A stretch of 64,000 nt of DNA from Roseofilum casamattae BLCC-M143 (GCF_030068455.1 NZ_JAQOSQ010000019.1:1-64000), one strand, 5' to 3'. Positions 20,001 to 28,014 are shown, counted from the stretch's first letter. The notes: generated by a model from the letters alone, not told the origin. Numbers and translations are program-made.

Positions 20001-21194
20001 AATTGCTCCATGCTCTGGTACTTGAGTCGCTAATTTTTCTTGAGTTACCAGCACCGATACTCGAGCATCAGCTAACATGAAAGCTAAACGTTCTTGGGGA
20101 TAGATTGGATCTAAAGGTACATAAGCGCTACCAGCCTTGAGAATAGCCAATATTCCCACGAGCATCTCTAGAGAGCGCTCCACACAAATACCTACTAGCG
20201 CATCGGCTTCTACCCCCAGAGAAGAGAGATAATGAGCGAGTTGATTGGCTCGTCGATTCAGCTCTTGATAGGTTAGCTGCTCTCCGGCAAAAACTGCTGC
20301 TACTGCTTCTGGCGTTTTCTCTACCTGCTCTTCAAAGAGTTGATGGATACACTTATTTTGAGGATACTTTACCTCTGTATCATTCCAATTCACCAGTAGC
20401 TGTTGCTGTTGAGCTGTATTCAATAGTGGTAAATTAGAAATACACGGGTCTGGATTAGCAACAATACCCTCAAGCAATGTCTGGAAATGACCTAAAATTT
20501 GCTGAATTGTAGCTGAATCCAACAACTCGGAGTTGTATTCGCACTCTAGAGTTAAACTCTCTTCTTCCTCAGCCGCTACGATCGCCAGACCACAGCGATC
20601 GATCGGTTCGGAAATGTTTGCTATATGTTCTTTTCTTATCGGTGTTTGTGAAATACAAAATGGCACATTACACAATACCAACATTACTTGAAAAATTGAT
20701 TCTCTGGTTATCTCTTGCTCTGTTTTAAGCTTCTGAAAAGGATAATCTCGATGTTCTCTAGCCTCATCAATGGTCTGAGTAACCCGTTGGAAAAGTTCTC
20801 TAGTACTGAGATCGCCTCTTAATTTTGTCCTGAGCGCGATCGCATTGACAAACTTTTCCAAACTTCCTTCCTTGGTTTCCCGCAGACTATCGTTAGATAG
20901 AGAACCAACAATAATATCTTCCTGCTCCGTGTAACGGAATAAAATAATTTTGAATAGTGCTAGGAGTATCGTAAATAAATCACTATTTTCACGGCTAATG
21001 AATTCTGTTAACTGTAAATAAAGGTGTTTATCTAATTGGAAATATTCTTTAGATTTGGCGAGTCTCTGAACTGGCGATCGCGGCTTATTTAAGAATGCTT
21101 CTAACACGGGTAACTGACCGCTTAGTTTCTTTTTCCAGTAGGCTTGCTGTTGTGTTAAGTTAATATTAACACACTGTACTCGATCGCTACTCAT
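11061..21194 (-). CDS. Hybrid NRPS-PKS megasynthase (C*-A-nMT-T-KS-AT-DH-KR-ACP-TE)
   Basis: A 3,377-residue assembly line. Rough domains: truncated condensation domain 10-270 (no HHxxxDG motif; it starts downstream of that motif); adenylation 280-740 (YTSGSTGKPKG, NEYGPTEATVW, TGDLARYLPDG) with A10 at about 1158-1180; a methyltransferase inserted between A8 and A10 at about 745-1125 (VLELGCGTGML); peptidyl carrier about 1210-1280 (FFELGGNSLL); KS about 1300-1730 (TACSTALVAVH, HGTGT, NVGH); AT about 1830-2130 (GHSVGEY; HGFHS, which points to malonyl-CoA); DH about 2193-2460 (HRIFDRAILP with His, and LDAGLH with Asp); KR about 2735-2900 (GGLGGLG, catalytic Ser/Tyr/Asn present, LDD motif of B-type KRs); ACP about 3010-3080 (LGLDSLMA); thioesterase about 3110-3377 (AGHSFGG). 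There is no ER. It should activate one amino acid, N-methylate it, extend it once with malonate, reduce and probably dehydrate it, and release it. GGAG lies 10 bases before the ATG. The A-domain code read by eye (roughly D-S-A-C-I-A-E-V-W-K) matches no substrate I can name. Confidence 0.93.
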   Translation of the reverse strand: MSSDRVQCVNINLTQQQAYWKKKLSGQLPVLEAFLNKPRSPVQRLAKSKEYFQLDKHLYLQLTEFISRENSDLFTILLALFKIILFRYTEQEDIIVGSLSNDSLRETKEGSLEKFVNAIALRTKLRGDLSTRELFQRVTQTIDEAREHRDYPFQKLKTEQEITRESIFQVMLVLCNVPFCISQTPIRKEHIANISEPIDRCGLAIVAAEEEESLTLECEYNSELLDSATIQQILGHFQTLLEGIVANPDPCISNLPLLNTAQQQQLLVNWNDTEVKYPQNKCIHQLFEEQVEKTPEAVAAVFAGEQLTYQELNRRANQLAHYLSSLGVEADALVGICVERSLEMLVGILAILKAGSAYVPLDPIYPQERLAFMLADARVSVLVTQEKLATQVPEHGAILVNLDRDRTVISSKSKENPVSNTTAENLAYTIYTSGSTGKPKGVLVTHQNLVHSTQARIEYYSEPLTSYLLLSSFAFDSSVAGIFWTLCVGGTLVLPHQNYGQDPEQLTRLIARYYVSHLLCLPSLYKLILTEETSAKLNSLQTVIVAGEACPIDLIALHHQRLPETSLYNEYGPTEATVWSSVYQCQPQETLARVPIGRPIANAQTYLLDSNLQLVPIGVPGEIYIGGAGITRGYLNRPELTEKRFIPNPFNNSQLKIRNSKLSDRLYKTGDLARYLPDGNIEFLGRLDRQVKLRGFRIELGEIESLLSQHSQVQQTAVLAREDTPGDKRLVAYVVPNEEANTIAKTEQVEQWQEVDNAIYSQSTPVADPTFNIIGWNDSYQGKPIPEEEMREWVEQTTARILACKPTRVLELGCGTGMLLFRIAPHCSKYVGIDISQEALDYIEEQIEQLDRDLSGVELRQGAADNFEGIEPGSFDAVIINSVVQHFPNIDYLIEVLEKAARAVSPQGFIFVGDVRSLPLLEAFHGSVQLYQAPEMRSREQLQQGIQTRMSNEEDLVIDPDFFVALQHHLPHINHVDIQLKRGRDRNELTKFRYDAILHLGKAVSSTKKTSWLDWQQAELTLSSVRQFLQENQPEILGIEAIPNPRLVSEVKLLQLLDKGELTTAAELRETLTQEEGAGIEPEDWWDLSKELPYIVHVNWSRSQANDCYDVIFRHHLTPPYNAHSIPKAEVKPWKDYANNPLQGKIARQLEPQLRHYLQSCLPNYMVPAAFVTLDKMPLTANGKVDHRALPAPERSRPELSTELVMPQSQTEELIARVWQDMLQLEVVGINDNFFELGGNSLLLIQVHKRLVEALKVKLSVVVLFQYPTISSLAQHLSQQDQNKRAFKTRQGISQPVEQDAIAIIGMSGQFPGAKDIDTFWQNLLDGVESISTFTEEELEPADPAWLKNPHYVKAGAILADIDRFDASYFGYSPKEAAILDPQQRIFLECAVVALEDAGYNPELYPGAIAVYAGGGINTYLINNVSPGLGYANNRSFLETVSDVQMTIGQAPDFLPTRVSYKLNLTGPSVNIQTACSTALVAVHSACQSLLNRECDMALAGGVAIRLPQKTGYLHQEGAIFSPDGHCRAFDARAQGTVFGNGAGIVVLKRLSEAIADGDNIYAVIKGSAINNDGSLKVSYAAPSVEGQAAVISEAQAAAGIDASTVSYIETHGTGTPLGDPIEIAALTQAFRETTPETVFCAIGSVKTNVGHLANAAGIAGLIKTVLALKHQQIPPSLHFEKPNPNIDFTNSPFYVNTKLSSWETEDSPRRAGVSSFGMGGTNVHVVLEEAPEQFKIQNSKFQTERLWQVLTLSAKTEKALRNLAEDYVIYLESNAESELANICFTANVGRKHFNYRLALVVQSKQELREQLSRYSSENIRVVHPQEKTGKIAFLFTGQGSQYINMGRQLYESQPTFRNAIARCDEILRSYLDIPLLEVLYPLENGEEEISRLNQTAYTQPALFAIEYALFQLWQSWGIEPDIVMGHSVGEYVAACVAGVFSLEDGLKLIAHRGRLMQALPETGTMVSLLASPERVKEVLQSYENDVAIAAINGPKSVVISGKIAAIDSICDRLESEKIKTKKLTVSHGFHSPLMEPILADFETIARQVNFSLPHLQLISNLTGQVATNEIATADYWARHIRQPVQFAAGTNRLARQGVEIFLEIGPKPILLGMGRQCLPEHESLWLPSLRPAEDDWQQLLTSLARLYLQGIPVNWLGCDRDYPRRREHLPTYPFQRQRHWIEPKQVTRYIQPSDTHPLLGQQLSLAGTQEIRFQSQISQHWHHLNYLSDHRIFDRAILPLTAYLEIALAAGKTSFRSNAIALQEIFIEQPLVLATGEEELDTIQLVLTPQGTDVYSFQLFSLSPARDKQQKPRWNRHAFGQVLLSKAEPEAIQFDLAAWQEQCSEEISAATFYQDRRSQNINFGPSFQGVEQLWKGDGAVLGRIQIPEVVWQEIDSYTLHPAVLDAGLHILGSILPEGTHLPVILENLRVYRRPSRYLWSYATLEQGRTNESDILNARVNLFDDRGNLVALVSGLSLRHANQGSIDRRSDLENHLYEVVWEPTDSISRPQRSEPGDWLIFADRSGIGEALARSLGQQGHRCAIVVPGSNYETLPSDREFVAGYYQVNPAEPEQFRQLLKDNPLSWQGVIHLWSIGAMPENSTPEDSTTAIKRSQLLGSGSALHLVQALSDAKISPRLWLVTQGSRPIDSVPLQVQQAPLWGLGQAISLEYPELRCMRLDLDPSAAETASSVEVLLDELLFSEDSEDQIGYRQEIRYVARLRPFTTQSSKEVLVSKDGSYLITGGLGGLGIKAAQWLIEQGAKHLVLASRRGISTPKVREEVRQLEQEGAEVLVVTADVSQQEDVTRLLAACLQPLRGIIHAAGVLDDGVLQQQSWERFEKVMAPKVAGSWNLHHLTKDLPLDFFICFSSAASITGMVGQGNYIAANTFLDAIAYHRRTLNLPALSVNWGAWGEVGMAAKLSSEQQLRLAAQGIDFITYPEGFQLLGKLMTQDITQVTVLPMTDWSQWMSGLQQVPTFYEYLMPDTSVKPESNQLLKLELDGIPESARRNALTCHVRELVAKTLGFKEPETIELGQRLFNLGLDSLMAIELRSYLQRSLGCNLRSTLLFDYPTLEALVDYLAVEVLDLDNSTLASPNSKSNYCSTLVKMQPDGSKPPFFCLPGVLGNVFELEPLARYLGNEQPFYGLRSLGLDEDIEPYTQMADIAAHHIKSIQEIQPNGPYFLAGHSFGGKVAFEIANQLRHQGQNIALLAIMDIPVLVAEHEKDVLYWDNSKYIRGLASMFERSFEQTLNLPSTLDSLSWEQQINLLLLALKKVGKVFSEIELRRLFLVYKANMQAMAQYVPQKVYPNPITLLRANEIHPEDDFLPDKKMTQKDPNWGWGQLSSQSLSFHTVPGNHFSMMKEPHIQRLAQILKYC

Positions 21195-21350
21195 GCAAAT
21201 AAGACTCCAACTTACAAAGTTATCTTATCGAGTTGAATATAACACCCTTGAGGTTTGCTTGTATAGAAGACCGGCAAGAGAATCTCAATTCCCTAGTGCA
21301 AAGCGCTGTATCATAAATTGAGCTGCAATATTCCTCTGTTTTTCGTCACC

Positions 21351-22247
21351 ATGGTCTCCCCATCTTCTCCATCTTCTCCAGTCACCGATCCAACCTGGTT
21401 GAGTATTATTAAACTGCTGCGCTGGAATAAGCCTGCCGGTCGTTTTATTCTTGCTATTCCCGCATTATGGGCATTGGTTTTAGCCGCTCGGGGAACCCCA
21501 CCACTACCACTCGTGGGCGCGACCATTTTAGGCGCATTTGTCACTAGTGCTATGGGATGCGTGATTAACGACCTTTGGGACCGCGATATCGATCCGGAAG
21601 TGGAACGAACGCGTACTCGTCCCCTGGCCTCGCGCGCGCTCTCCATACGAGTCGGGATTGCGATCGCCATTCTTGCTACCCTTTGCGCGGCAATTCTCGC
21701 TCTTTACCTCAACTGGTTTAGCTTTGGTCTCTGTGTCGCTGCCGTTCCCGTCATTGTCTTCTATCCTACCGCAAAACGATTCTTTCCCATTCCGCAACTC
21801 GTCTTATCCATCGCCTGGGGATTTGCCGTCCTGATTAGCTGGAGCGCCGTGACCGAAAGCCTCGAGAGCGCGACTTGGCTGCTTTGGGGAGCTGTTGTGT
21901 TATGGACTCTCGGATTCGATACCGTCTATGCTCTGCCCGATCGCCGAGACGATCGCCGTATTGGAGTCAACTCTAGCGCCCTATTTTTCGGCGATTATAC
22001 CCCCATTGCCGTGGGAGTCTTTTTTGCCGGAACTGCGGTTTTACTGGCTGCTGAAGCGATATTTATGGGCTTACAATGGACGTTTTGGATTGGATGGGCG
22101 ATCGCCGTCATCTTGTGGGCAAAACAAGTTTACACCATTGGGCAACCGGATGTCCCCACTACGGTTTACGGTCAGATTTTTGGGCAAAATGTGGCGATCG
22201 GCGTTCTGATGCTCGCAGGATTAATTTCGGGTTGTTTGTTGGCTTGA
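21351..22247 (+). CDS. UbiA-family prenyltransferase (4-hydroxybenzoate solanesyltransferase, plastoquinone synthesis)
   Basis: A 298-residue integral membrane protein. The first Asp-rich motif is NDLWDRDIDPEVERTRTRPL and the second is DRRDDRRIGVNSSALFFG; both bind the Mg-diphosphate of the prenyl donor. Hydrophobic segments fill the rest, as expected for 8-9 membrane helices. In cyanobacteria this family (ubiA/plqA) attaches a solanesyl chain to 4-hydroxybenzoate as the first committed step to plastoquinone. I place the start at the ATG at 21351 (MVSPSSPSS); a TTG at 21318 gives 11 more residues without support. It is divergent from the NRPS-PKS. Confidence 0.9.
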   Translation: MVSPSSPSSPVTDPTWLSIIKLLRWNKPAGRFILAIPALWALVLAARGTPPLPLVGATILGAFVTSAMGCVINDLWDRDIDPEVERTRTRPLASRALSIRVGIAIAILATLCAAILALYLNWFSFGLCVAAVPVIVFYPTAKRFFPIPQLVLSIAWGFAVLISWSAVTESLESATWLLWGAVVLWTLGFDTVYALPDRRDDRRIGVNSSALFFGDYTPIAVGVFFAGTAVLLAAEAIFMGLQWTFWIGWAIAVILWAKQVYTIGQPDVPTTVYGQIFGQNVAIGVLMLAGLISGCLLA

Positions 22248-22292
22248 ATGGTACGACTTACTCCATCCTCCTTTCCTTATCCCGAACTCAGG

Positions 22293-23924
22293 TTAGCTAA
22301 ATTGTGGCGGGCGCTGTTGTCCCCACTGATAGACCTGTTCGAGTTGAGCAGCTAAAGACAAGAGAGTGGCTTCGGCTCCCGGCCGGCCGACGATTTGCAC
22401 GCTCAGAGGCAAACCGCGATCGCCAAATCCCACGGGTAGAGAGATGGCCGGTTGTCCGGTAGCATTAAATACGGCTGAAGGCCCGATCCAATGGCTGACT
22501 TTACTAAACGTATCTTCCGGATGGAGCGATGCCCATTCCCCAACTTGAATTGGAGCATGGAGAAAAACCGGCAGCACGAGGGCATCGTACTTATCGAAAA
22601 AGCTGACAATGCGGCGGCTAATTTTTTGCAGTTGCGCTACGGCTTGCAAGTATTCTCCTGCATTTGCCGTGCGCGCGGCCAACCATTGGTTAATGGGTTC
22701 GAGCAGTTCTAAAGGAATGCCGGAAGCGGCAACAGCAGATTGCCAGATCGTCGTAAAGGGTGGTGCTAGGTCGGCGACCAGGGGACAATCTTCTTGCAGA
22801 TGATGACCCATTCCTTCCAAGGCTTTTGCGACATCGAGAACGGTTTGCTGATATTCGGGAGTCGCTTGACCGAAGTCAGACAGGTTTGGACTAAAGGCAA
22901 TGCGCAGAGAGGAGAGGGGTTTTTGGTAGCTTTGGGCAAAGGGGATTTCTGGATCGGGCAACCAGTAAGGATCTCCGGTGATATAACCGGATATAACATC
23001 GAGGAGAGCAGCGGTATCGGCAACGTTTCGCCCTAGGGGGCCATTGGTGGATAAGCCATTGAGACTATCGCCAACTGGAGCGTGAGAAACTCGGCCGCGC
23101 GAGGGTTTCAGACCGACCAGTCCGCAGCAAGCGGCAGGGCCGCGCACGGAACCCCCACCATCGGAGCCTTGGGAAATGGGACAGAGTCCGGCAGCTAGAG
23201 CTGCGGCAGCTCCTCCGCTGGAGCCACCAGAAGTATGCTCTAGGTTCCAGGGGTTGCGCGTAGGAGGAAAACCTGGGGGTTCGGTAAAGGGCATGGAACC
23301 GAGTTGAGAGGTGGCGGTTTTCCCGATAAGAATAAATCCGGCGTCGCGAATTTTGGTGACAACTCCCACATCTTCGGTGGCCATTTGGTTTTTCAGGGCA
23401 GCGACTCCGAAACTACAGCGTACGTCTTTGACTCGTTTCAGGTCTTTGATGGAGATGGGTACGCCGAAGAAGGGCGGCAGATCGGTGTTGGGTTGCGCCA
23501 GGAGTTCGGTTTTGGCTTTGGCATCGGCGATCGCCAACTCGGCCATAATGGTGACGTAACTGCCGAGTTGGCTGTCGTAAGTGTTGATGCGATCGAGATA
23601 GAGTTGGGTTAGCTCTAAAGGTGAAATTTGGCGATCGCGGATCAGTTTGGCTTGTTCGGTTGCGCTGGTAAAGGCGAGGTCGTTCGGGTTCATCGGTTTG
23701 CCTGCTACTCCTTGCGGCTGAAGATGCTTCATTATTTGAAGGGGTTTTTCGGCTGTGGGGATAGAGTTTGGCCAGTTTCCCAACTGTCCTAGGCGATGGC
23801 TCTGTTCCGGGTTGGATCTGGCGATCTCAATTGGCGATCGCTTATTCAAGTATAGGAGCCAATTATCAGACTGTCCTTGCTGCGGTTGCGCTGCGATCGT
23901 CCTCGAGAAAATCTTGATTTCCAT
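22293..23924 (-). CDS. Amidase-signature family hydrolase
   Basis: A 543-residue amidase-signature enzyme that hydrolyses a C-N amide bond. The Ser-cisSer-Lys triad is visible: Lys in GVPISIKDL, the glycine-serine loop TSGGSSGGAAAALAAGL, and the nucleophile region GSDGGGSVRGPAACCGLVG. The family is clear but substrates range from simple amides to fatty amides. It could be mistaken for GatA, but the C-terminal half does not look like it. The first 65 residues are not typical of the family; ATG at 23732 (MKHLQPQ) or 23693 (MNPNDLAF) are credible shorter starts. Convergent with the prenyltransferase gene, from which it is separated by 45 bases. Confidence 0.88.
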   Translation of the reverse strand: MEIKIFSRTIAAQPQQGQSDNWLLYLNKRSPIEIARSNPEQSHRLGQLGNWPNSIPTAEKPLQIMKHLQPQGVAGKPMNPNDLAFTSATEQAKLIRDRQISPLELTQLYLDRINTYDSQLGSYVTIMAELAIADAKAKTELLAQPNTDLPPFFGVPISIKDLKRVKDVRCSFGVAALKNQMATEDVGVVTKIRDAGFILIGKTATSQLGSMPFTEPPGFPPTRNPWNLEHTSGGSSGGAAAALAAGLCPISQGSDGGGSVRGPAACCGLVGLKPSRGRVSHAPVGDSLNGLSTNGPLGRNVADTAALLDVISGYITGDPYWLPDPEIPFAQSYQKPLSSLRIAFSPNLSDFGQATPEYQQTVLDVAKALEGMGHHLQEDCPLVADLAPPFTTIWQSAVAASGIPLELLEPINQWLAARTANAGEYLQAVAQLQKISRRIVSFFDKYDALVLPVFLHAPIQVGEWASLHPEDTFSKVSHWIGPSAVFNATGQPAISLPVGFGDRGLPLSVQIVGRPGAEATLLSLAAQLEQVYQWGQQRPPQFS

Positions 23925-23984
23925 CCGGAGGAGTTATTTCCCCTAGAGAACAAGAGTCAATAGATGCACCCTGATTCCTATCTC

Positions 23985-24019
23985 ACCTCCAGCTCGCTCT
24001 TGGCAACTGGAGGTTTTTT
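23985..24019 (+). terminator. Terminator-like hairpin reading on the plus strand
   Basis: An 8-bp perfect stem (ACCTCCAG/CTGGAGGT) with a 14-base loop runs into six T's. On the plus strand this is a textbook intrinsic terminator, but both flanking genes are on the minus strand. It may end an unannotated short plus-strand transcript from the 23925-23985 region. Confidence 0.5.
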
Positions 24020-24092
24020 CTATTATGACAGCTTTTGTCATCCTCCGAAATAAAGAAGAGAAAAGCAGCGCCATGAGAGAACCAAAGCTTGG

Positions 24093-25997
24093 CTAAGGCG
24101 ATCGCTCCAAGTGCTCTTCCGTAACGCGCATGATAATATCCAAACGGAAGTTATCGAACAAGGAAAGTAGAGCATCTAATAGAGTTGGATTCACTACAGG
24201 CATCGATTCGAGTAAGGCTTTGACTTGTTCTTCGTTCACTTCTCTGGCAGCTTGATAGAGTCCTTCCACCCAGGATATCGGCATGGTCTCGAAATGCTCT
24301 TGCCAAAATTCATCGCTCCGAGCGGGAGATTGCCGGCTGCGCCGAACAAAAGGCTCGCTCTCTTCATAAATGTAAGTAACGTTCAAATACTGAGATAGAG
24401 TATTAAAAATCATCATACTTTTGAAGGGTTTGCACAGAAAGCTATCAGAACCGGCTCCTAAAATTTCGGCTCGTCTTTCTTCAAAAGCACTGGCGGTGAG
24501 GGCAATAATGGGAGTGCGATCTTGACCTGTAGCGCTCTCTCGTTCTCGAATGGCACGAGTCGCTTGGATGCCATCAATTCCGGGCATTCTGGTATCCATA
24601 AAGACCAGATGAGGATTGCAGCTTTCCCAAAGGGCGATCGCCTCTTCTCCATGAGTTGCTTGTGTCACCTGAAATCCAACAGTTTCGAGAAGTTTGGTCA
24701 GGAGTTTTCGGTTTTCGGGTGTATCATCGGCGATGAGAATTCGATAAGACTCTTGACCGGGTTGTAGGGAGACAACATTGGGAGAGTCGGATACAGACAG
24801 CACGGATTCGGTACCTAATTTCAGGGGAATGTAGAATAAGAAGGTTGTACCTGCACCTACGTCGCTGTTTACAGAAATTTCTCCTCCCATTAATTGCACG
24901 AACTGTTGGGTAATCGATAAACCCAATCCAGTTCCCTGAGCCGATTTAATTCCGGTTTCTGTTTGCACGAAAGCTTGGAAAACATTGGCTTGTTCTTCTA
25001 CCGAAATGCCAGGTCCGGTATCGGCGACCTGAAATTGGATGTTCTGCTCCTCAGAGGTTTTGGTGAGAGCGAGATTCACCGTCACTGTAACCGTTCCTCC
25101 TTCGGTAAACTTAATCGCATTACCTAATAAGTTAATCAGGCAACTGCGCAATTTCTGCTCGTCAGTTTGGATGTATTGAGGAACTTGCGAGTCAATGTTA
25201 AATTCGAGAATATTTTTCCGAGATTCGGCTCGGATTTGAAATAAATCTTCTAAGCCGTGCAGCAGTGCATATAAATCCAGGTCTTTTTCATTGAGTTTAA
25301 TAATTCCTGCCTCAATTTTAGAGAGGTCTAATATATCATCGATCAGATCGAGCAAATGTTCGCCACTCCGATTGATAATCCCCAGGTATTCTCGCTGTTC
25401 TAGGTTAATTAGGCGATCGCGCAACATGACTTGCGTAAACCCTAAAATGGAGTTGAGCGGCGTTCGCAATTCGTGGCTCATGTTCGCCAAAAATTCGCTT
25501 TTGGCTTTCGAGGCAGCGGCGGCTGTTTCTTCGGCTCTCTTGCGTTCCTGGATCTCTTGTTGCAGGGTTTGATTTTTTTCTTCTAACTGCTGTTGCAGTC
25601 GGCGAATCGTCAATTGATGTTCGATACGAGCGAGAACCTCTTCAACTTGGAACGGCTTCGTAATGTAGTCAACTCCACCAACATGAAAGCCTTTGACTTT
25701 ATCAATCGCTTCATCTAAAGCACTTAAGAAAACCACGGGAATATTTTGGGTTTGTCGATCTCGCTTGAGAATCTGACAAATTTCATACCCGCTCATATCG
25801 GGCATTTTAATATCCAGCAGAATTAAATCCAAATTTACGGCTTTCGCCGCTCTTAGTGCCATCTCTCCTTTGACAGCTCCTCGAACGTTATAGCCGGCCT
25901 CTAATAAAGTTTTCGACAACACCTGGAGATTATCCAATTGGTCGTCTATGATTAATATATTTCCTTTATGAATCTTAGTATTTGAAATGACAGACAT
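24093..25997 (-). CDS. Hybrid histidine kinase (REC-HisKA-HATPase-REC)
   Basis: A 634-residue cytoplasmic sensor kinase without membrane segments or GAF/PAS domains. N-terminal receiver 12-130 (acceptor Asp62; DYITKPF), coiled coil 130-165, HisKA with His175 in [14 protein letters not shown], HATPase with NAIKFTEGG, DTGPGIS and GTGLGLSI, second receiver about 415-535 (HLVFMDTRMPG), and a C-terminal 60-residue helical module also found in three other kinases of this window. It lies 55 bases downstream of the related kinase at 26053 on the same strand, so the two are probably one operon and may pass phosphate between them. The input comes through the N-terminal receiver. Confidence 0.92.
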   Translation of the reverse strand: MSVISNTKIHKGNILIIDDQLDNLQVLSKTLLEAGYNVRGAVKGEMALRAAKAVNLDLILLDIKMPDMSGYEICQILKRDRQTQNIPVVFLSALDEAIDKVKGFHVGGVDYITKPFQVEEVLARIEHQLTIRRLQQQLEEKNQTLQQEIQERKRAEETAAAASKAKSEFLANMSHELRTPLNSILGFTQVMLRDRLINLEQREYLGIINRSGEHLLDLIDDILDLSKIEAGIIKLNEKDLDLYALLHGLEDLFQIRAESRKNILEFNIDSQVPQYIQTDEQKLRSCLINLLGNAIKFTEGGTVTVTVNLALTKTSEEQNIQFQVADTGPGISVEEQANVFQAFVQTETGIKSAQGTGLGLSITQQFVQLMGGEISVNSDVGAGTTFLFYIPLKLGTESVLSVSDSPNVVSLQPGQESYRILIADDTPENRKLLTKLLETVGFQVTQATHGEEAIALWESCNPHLVFMDTRMPGIDGIQATRAIRERESATGQDRTPIIALTASAFEERRAEILGAGSDSFLCKPFKSMMIFNTLSQYLNVTYIYEESEPFVRRSRQSPARSDEFWQEHFETMPISWVEGLYQAAREVNEEQVKALLESMPVVNPTLLDALLSLFDNFRLDIIMRVTEEHLERSP

Positions 25998-26052
25998 TAA
26001 TTTCGATCGCTTAATCGTTGGGCATCAAGTTATTTTCTACGATTGGGGAATA

Positions 26053-28014
26053 CTATAAATCGGTTGATTCCAGTACGCTGATAATCCGATCGCAGCTAAA
26101 TGTTTTGACTAAACGAGTCAGAGCATCGGCTAACGAAAGATGTTCTTTGGGAATTTGTCCGATCGCACTCCAGAGGCGGTCATTATCAATGGCATTTGCC
26201 GCTTGATATAATTCCTGGAGCCACCAATCTGGCATGACCATCAAGCTTTCTGGAGTTAAAGATGATTCTACAGGAAAAGAGTCGCTCGAATTAGATTTTA
26301 CTCCTTCAGCGCGATCGTCATAAATATAGCTTACCCCAAGATAGCGTGCTATTTTGTCAAATATTATATCTTCAGTAAATGGTTTTAGGACACAGTCATT
26401 ATACCCGACTGATAAAATACGTTCGACTTCTTCGCCTAACAGACTAGCGGTTAAGGCAATGATAATTGGAGAGGTTTCTCCGGTTGGGGTATGGGTTCTA
26501 ATATACTCTGTTGCCCGATCGCCACTCACTCCAGGCATTCGGACATCCATCCAAATCAAGTCGGGTTTCCAAGAGTGCCAAAGAGCGATGGCCTCTTGTC
26601 CGTTATGTGCCGTTTTTAGCACAAATCCGATGGGTTCCAATAATTTTAATAATAGTTGACAATTATCCTCGCGATCGTCAACAATTGCGATGCGGTACGC
26701 AGGCTGTCCTGGAGCTAGGGCAACCACTCGATGACTAGAATGATTGGTATCTGCCCCATCGGAGCTAACGATCGGTACGGGGATCGTAAATGAAAATTGA
26801 CTGCCTTGTCCGAGTTCGCTGTCAATCGTAATTGTCCCTTGCATTAACTGGACGAATTTTTGCGCGATCGCTAAGCCCAATCCCGTACCTTCTTGAGATT
26901 TTTTTCCCGTTTCACTTTGCACAAAAGCCTCGAATAGCCGAGACCGATCTTCCTGAGAAATTCCAGGTCCTGTATCTGTCACTTTAATCTTTAAATTAAC
27001 CATCATTTGCTCATCGTTTTCCAAATATTCGCCGACCGATAAGGTTAAGATTACACTTCCAGTTTGGGTGAATTTAATGCTATTATTAAGTAAATTAATC
27101 AAAACTTGCCGCAGCTTAATTTGGTCGGTACAAATATATTGCGGTACGTCCTCAGTCCGTTGAAATTTTAAGGTTAGTTTCTTCTGTTGCGCTTTCAGTT
27201 GAAACATATCTTCGAGATCGTCAAGCAAACGATACAAATCGAAATCAACCTCATCGAGAGTAATTCGTCCTGCTTCAATTTTCGATAAATCTAAGACACT
27301 ATTAATCAGGGTAAGCAAATGCCGACCGCTGCGATTCATAATTCGGACATTTTCTTGATGTTCTTGGGCTAAGGACTTAGAGCGCGCCATTAATTGACAA
27401 AATCCAAGAATCACATTGAGCGGCGATCGCAACTCGTGACTCATATTGGCTAAAAACTCACTTTTCGCTCGGTTGGCCAGTTCGGCCGATTGCTTCGCTT
27501 GCTCCAGCTCCTCAGTCCGTTGATATACCTTTTTTTCTAAATTTCGGTTTAAGTTTTTCAACTCTTCATTAATCGATTGCAATCGTTTATTTTTCTCAGC
27601 TAATTGTCGATCTTGTTCGTAGCTACGCAAGGCTTCAACAATAGTCAGTTTCAAATCTTCTTCATCCCAAGGCTTAGCAATATATCGATATAGCTTCGCA
27701 AAATTCAATACGCGACCGACCACATCCGCACTGGCCTGACCGGTTAATAAAATTTTCATTGTTTTCGGGAGAATCTCATGAACTTTAATTAATAATTCAT
27801 CTCCTGACATTCCCGGCATCATATGATCGGAAATAATCAACGAAAGATCGATATCTTCGTCAACAAACTCTTCGATAATTTCCAGTGCTTCGGCGCCACT
27901 TTCAGCTATTTCAATTGTATAATTAGACTCTATCCAGGTCTTTAATTGAAACTTAATACTATCTAAAATAATTGGATCGTCATCCACGCAAATAATCGCT
28001 CGATGATAGCTCAT
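26053..28014 (-). CDS. Hybrid histidine kinase (REC-coiled coil-HisKA-HATPase-REC)
   Basis: A 653-residue soluble kinase. The first receiver (acceptor Asp63 in ISDHMMPG) is of the LTGQA...YRYIAKPW subtype, distinct from the KPF subtype of its neighbours. A long coiled coil (130-185) leads to His193 ([14 protein letters not shown]), then an HATPase ([24 protein letters not shown]) and a second receiver ([11 protein letters not shown]), and the C-terminal helical module [17 protein letters not shown]. The start at 28014 is preferred because GAGG precedes it; the longer frame starts at 28041. A small Cys-rich ORF ends just upstream, and the kinase gene at 24093 follows. Confidence 0.9.
   Translation of the reverse strand: MSYHRAIICVDDDPIILDSIKFQLKTWIESNYTIEIAESGAEALEIIEEFVDEDIDLSLIISDHMMPGMSGDELLIKVHEILPKTMKILLTGQASADVVGRVLNFAKLYRYIAKPWDEEDLKLTIVEALRSYEQDRQLAEKNKRLQSINEELKNLNRNLEKKVYQRTEELEQAKQSAELANRAKSEFLANMSHELRSPLNVILGFCQLMARSKSLAQEHQENVRIMNRSGRHLLTLINSVLDLSKIEAGRITLDEVDFDLYRLLDDLEDMFQLKAQQKKLTLKFQRTEDVPQYICTDQIKLRQVLINLLNNSIKFTQTGSVILTLSVGEYLENDEQMMVNLKIKVTDTGPGISQEDRSRLFEAFVQSETGKKSQEGTGLGLAIAQKFVQLMQGTITIDSELGQGSQFSFTIPVPIVSSDGADTNHSSHRVVALAPGQPAYRIAIVDDREDNCQLLLKLLEPIGFVLKTAHNGQEAIALWHSWKPDLIWMDVRMPGVSGDRATEYIRTHTPTGETSPIIIALTASLLGEEVERILSVGYNDCVLKPFTEDIIFDKIARYLGVSYIYDDRAEGVKSNSSDSFPVESSLTPESLMVMPDWWLQELYQAANAIDNDRLWSAIGQIPKEHLSLADALTRLVKTFSCDRIISVLESTDL

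Noticed and set aside
11061-21194. Many short frames on both strands inside the megasynthase
   Set aside because: All are shadows of the long frame, whose domain motifs are intact throughout.
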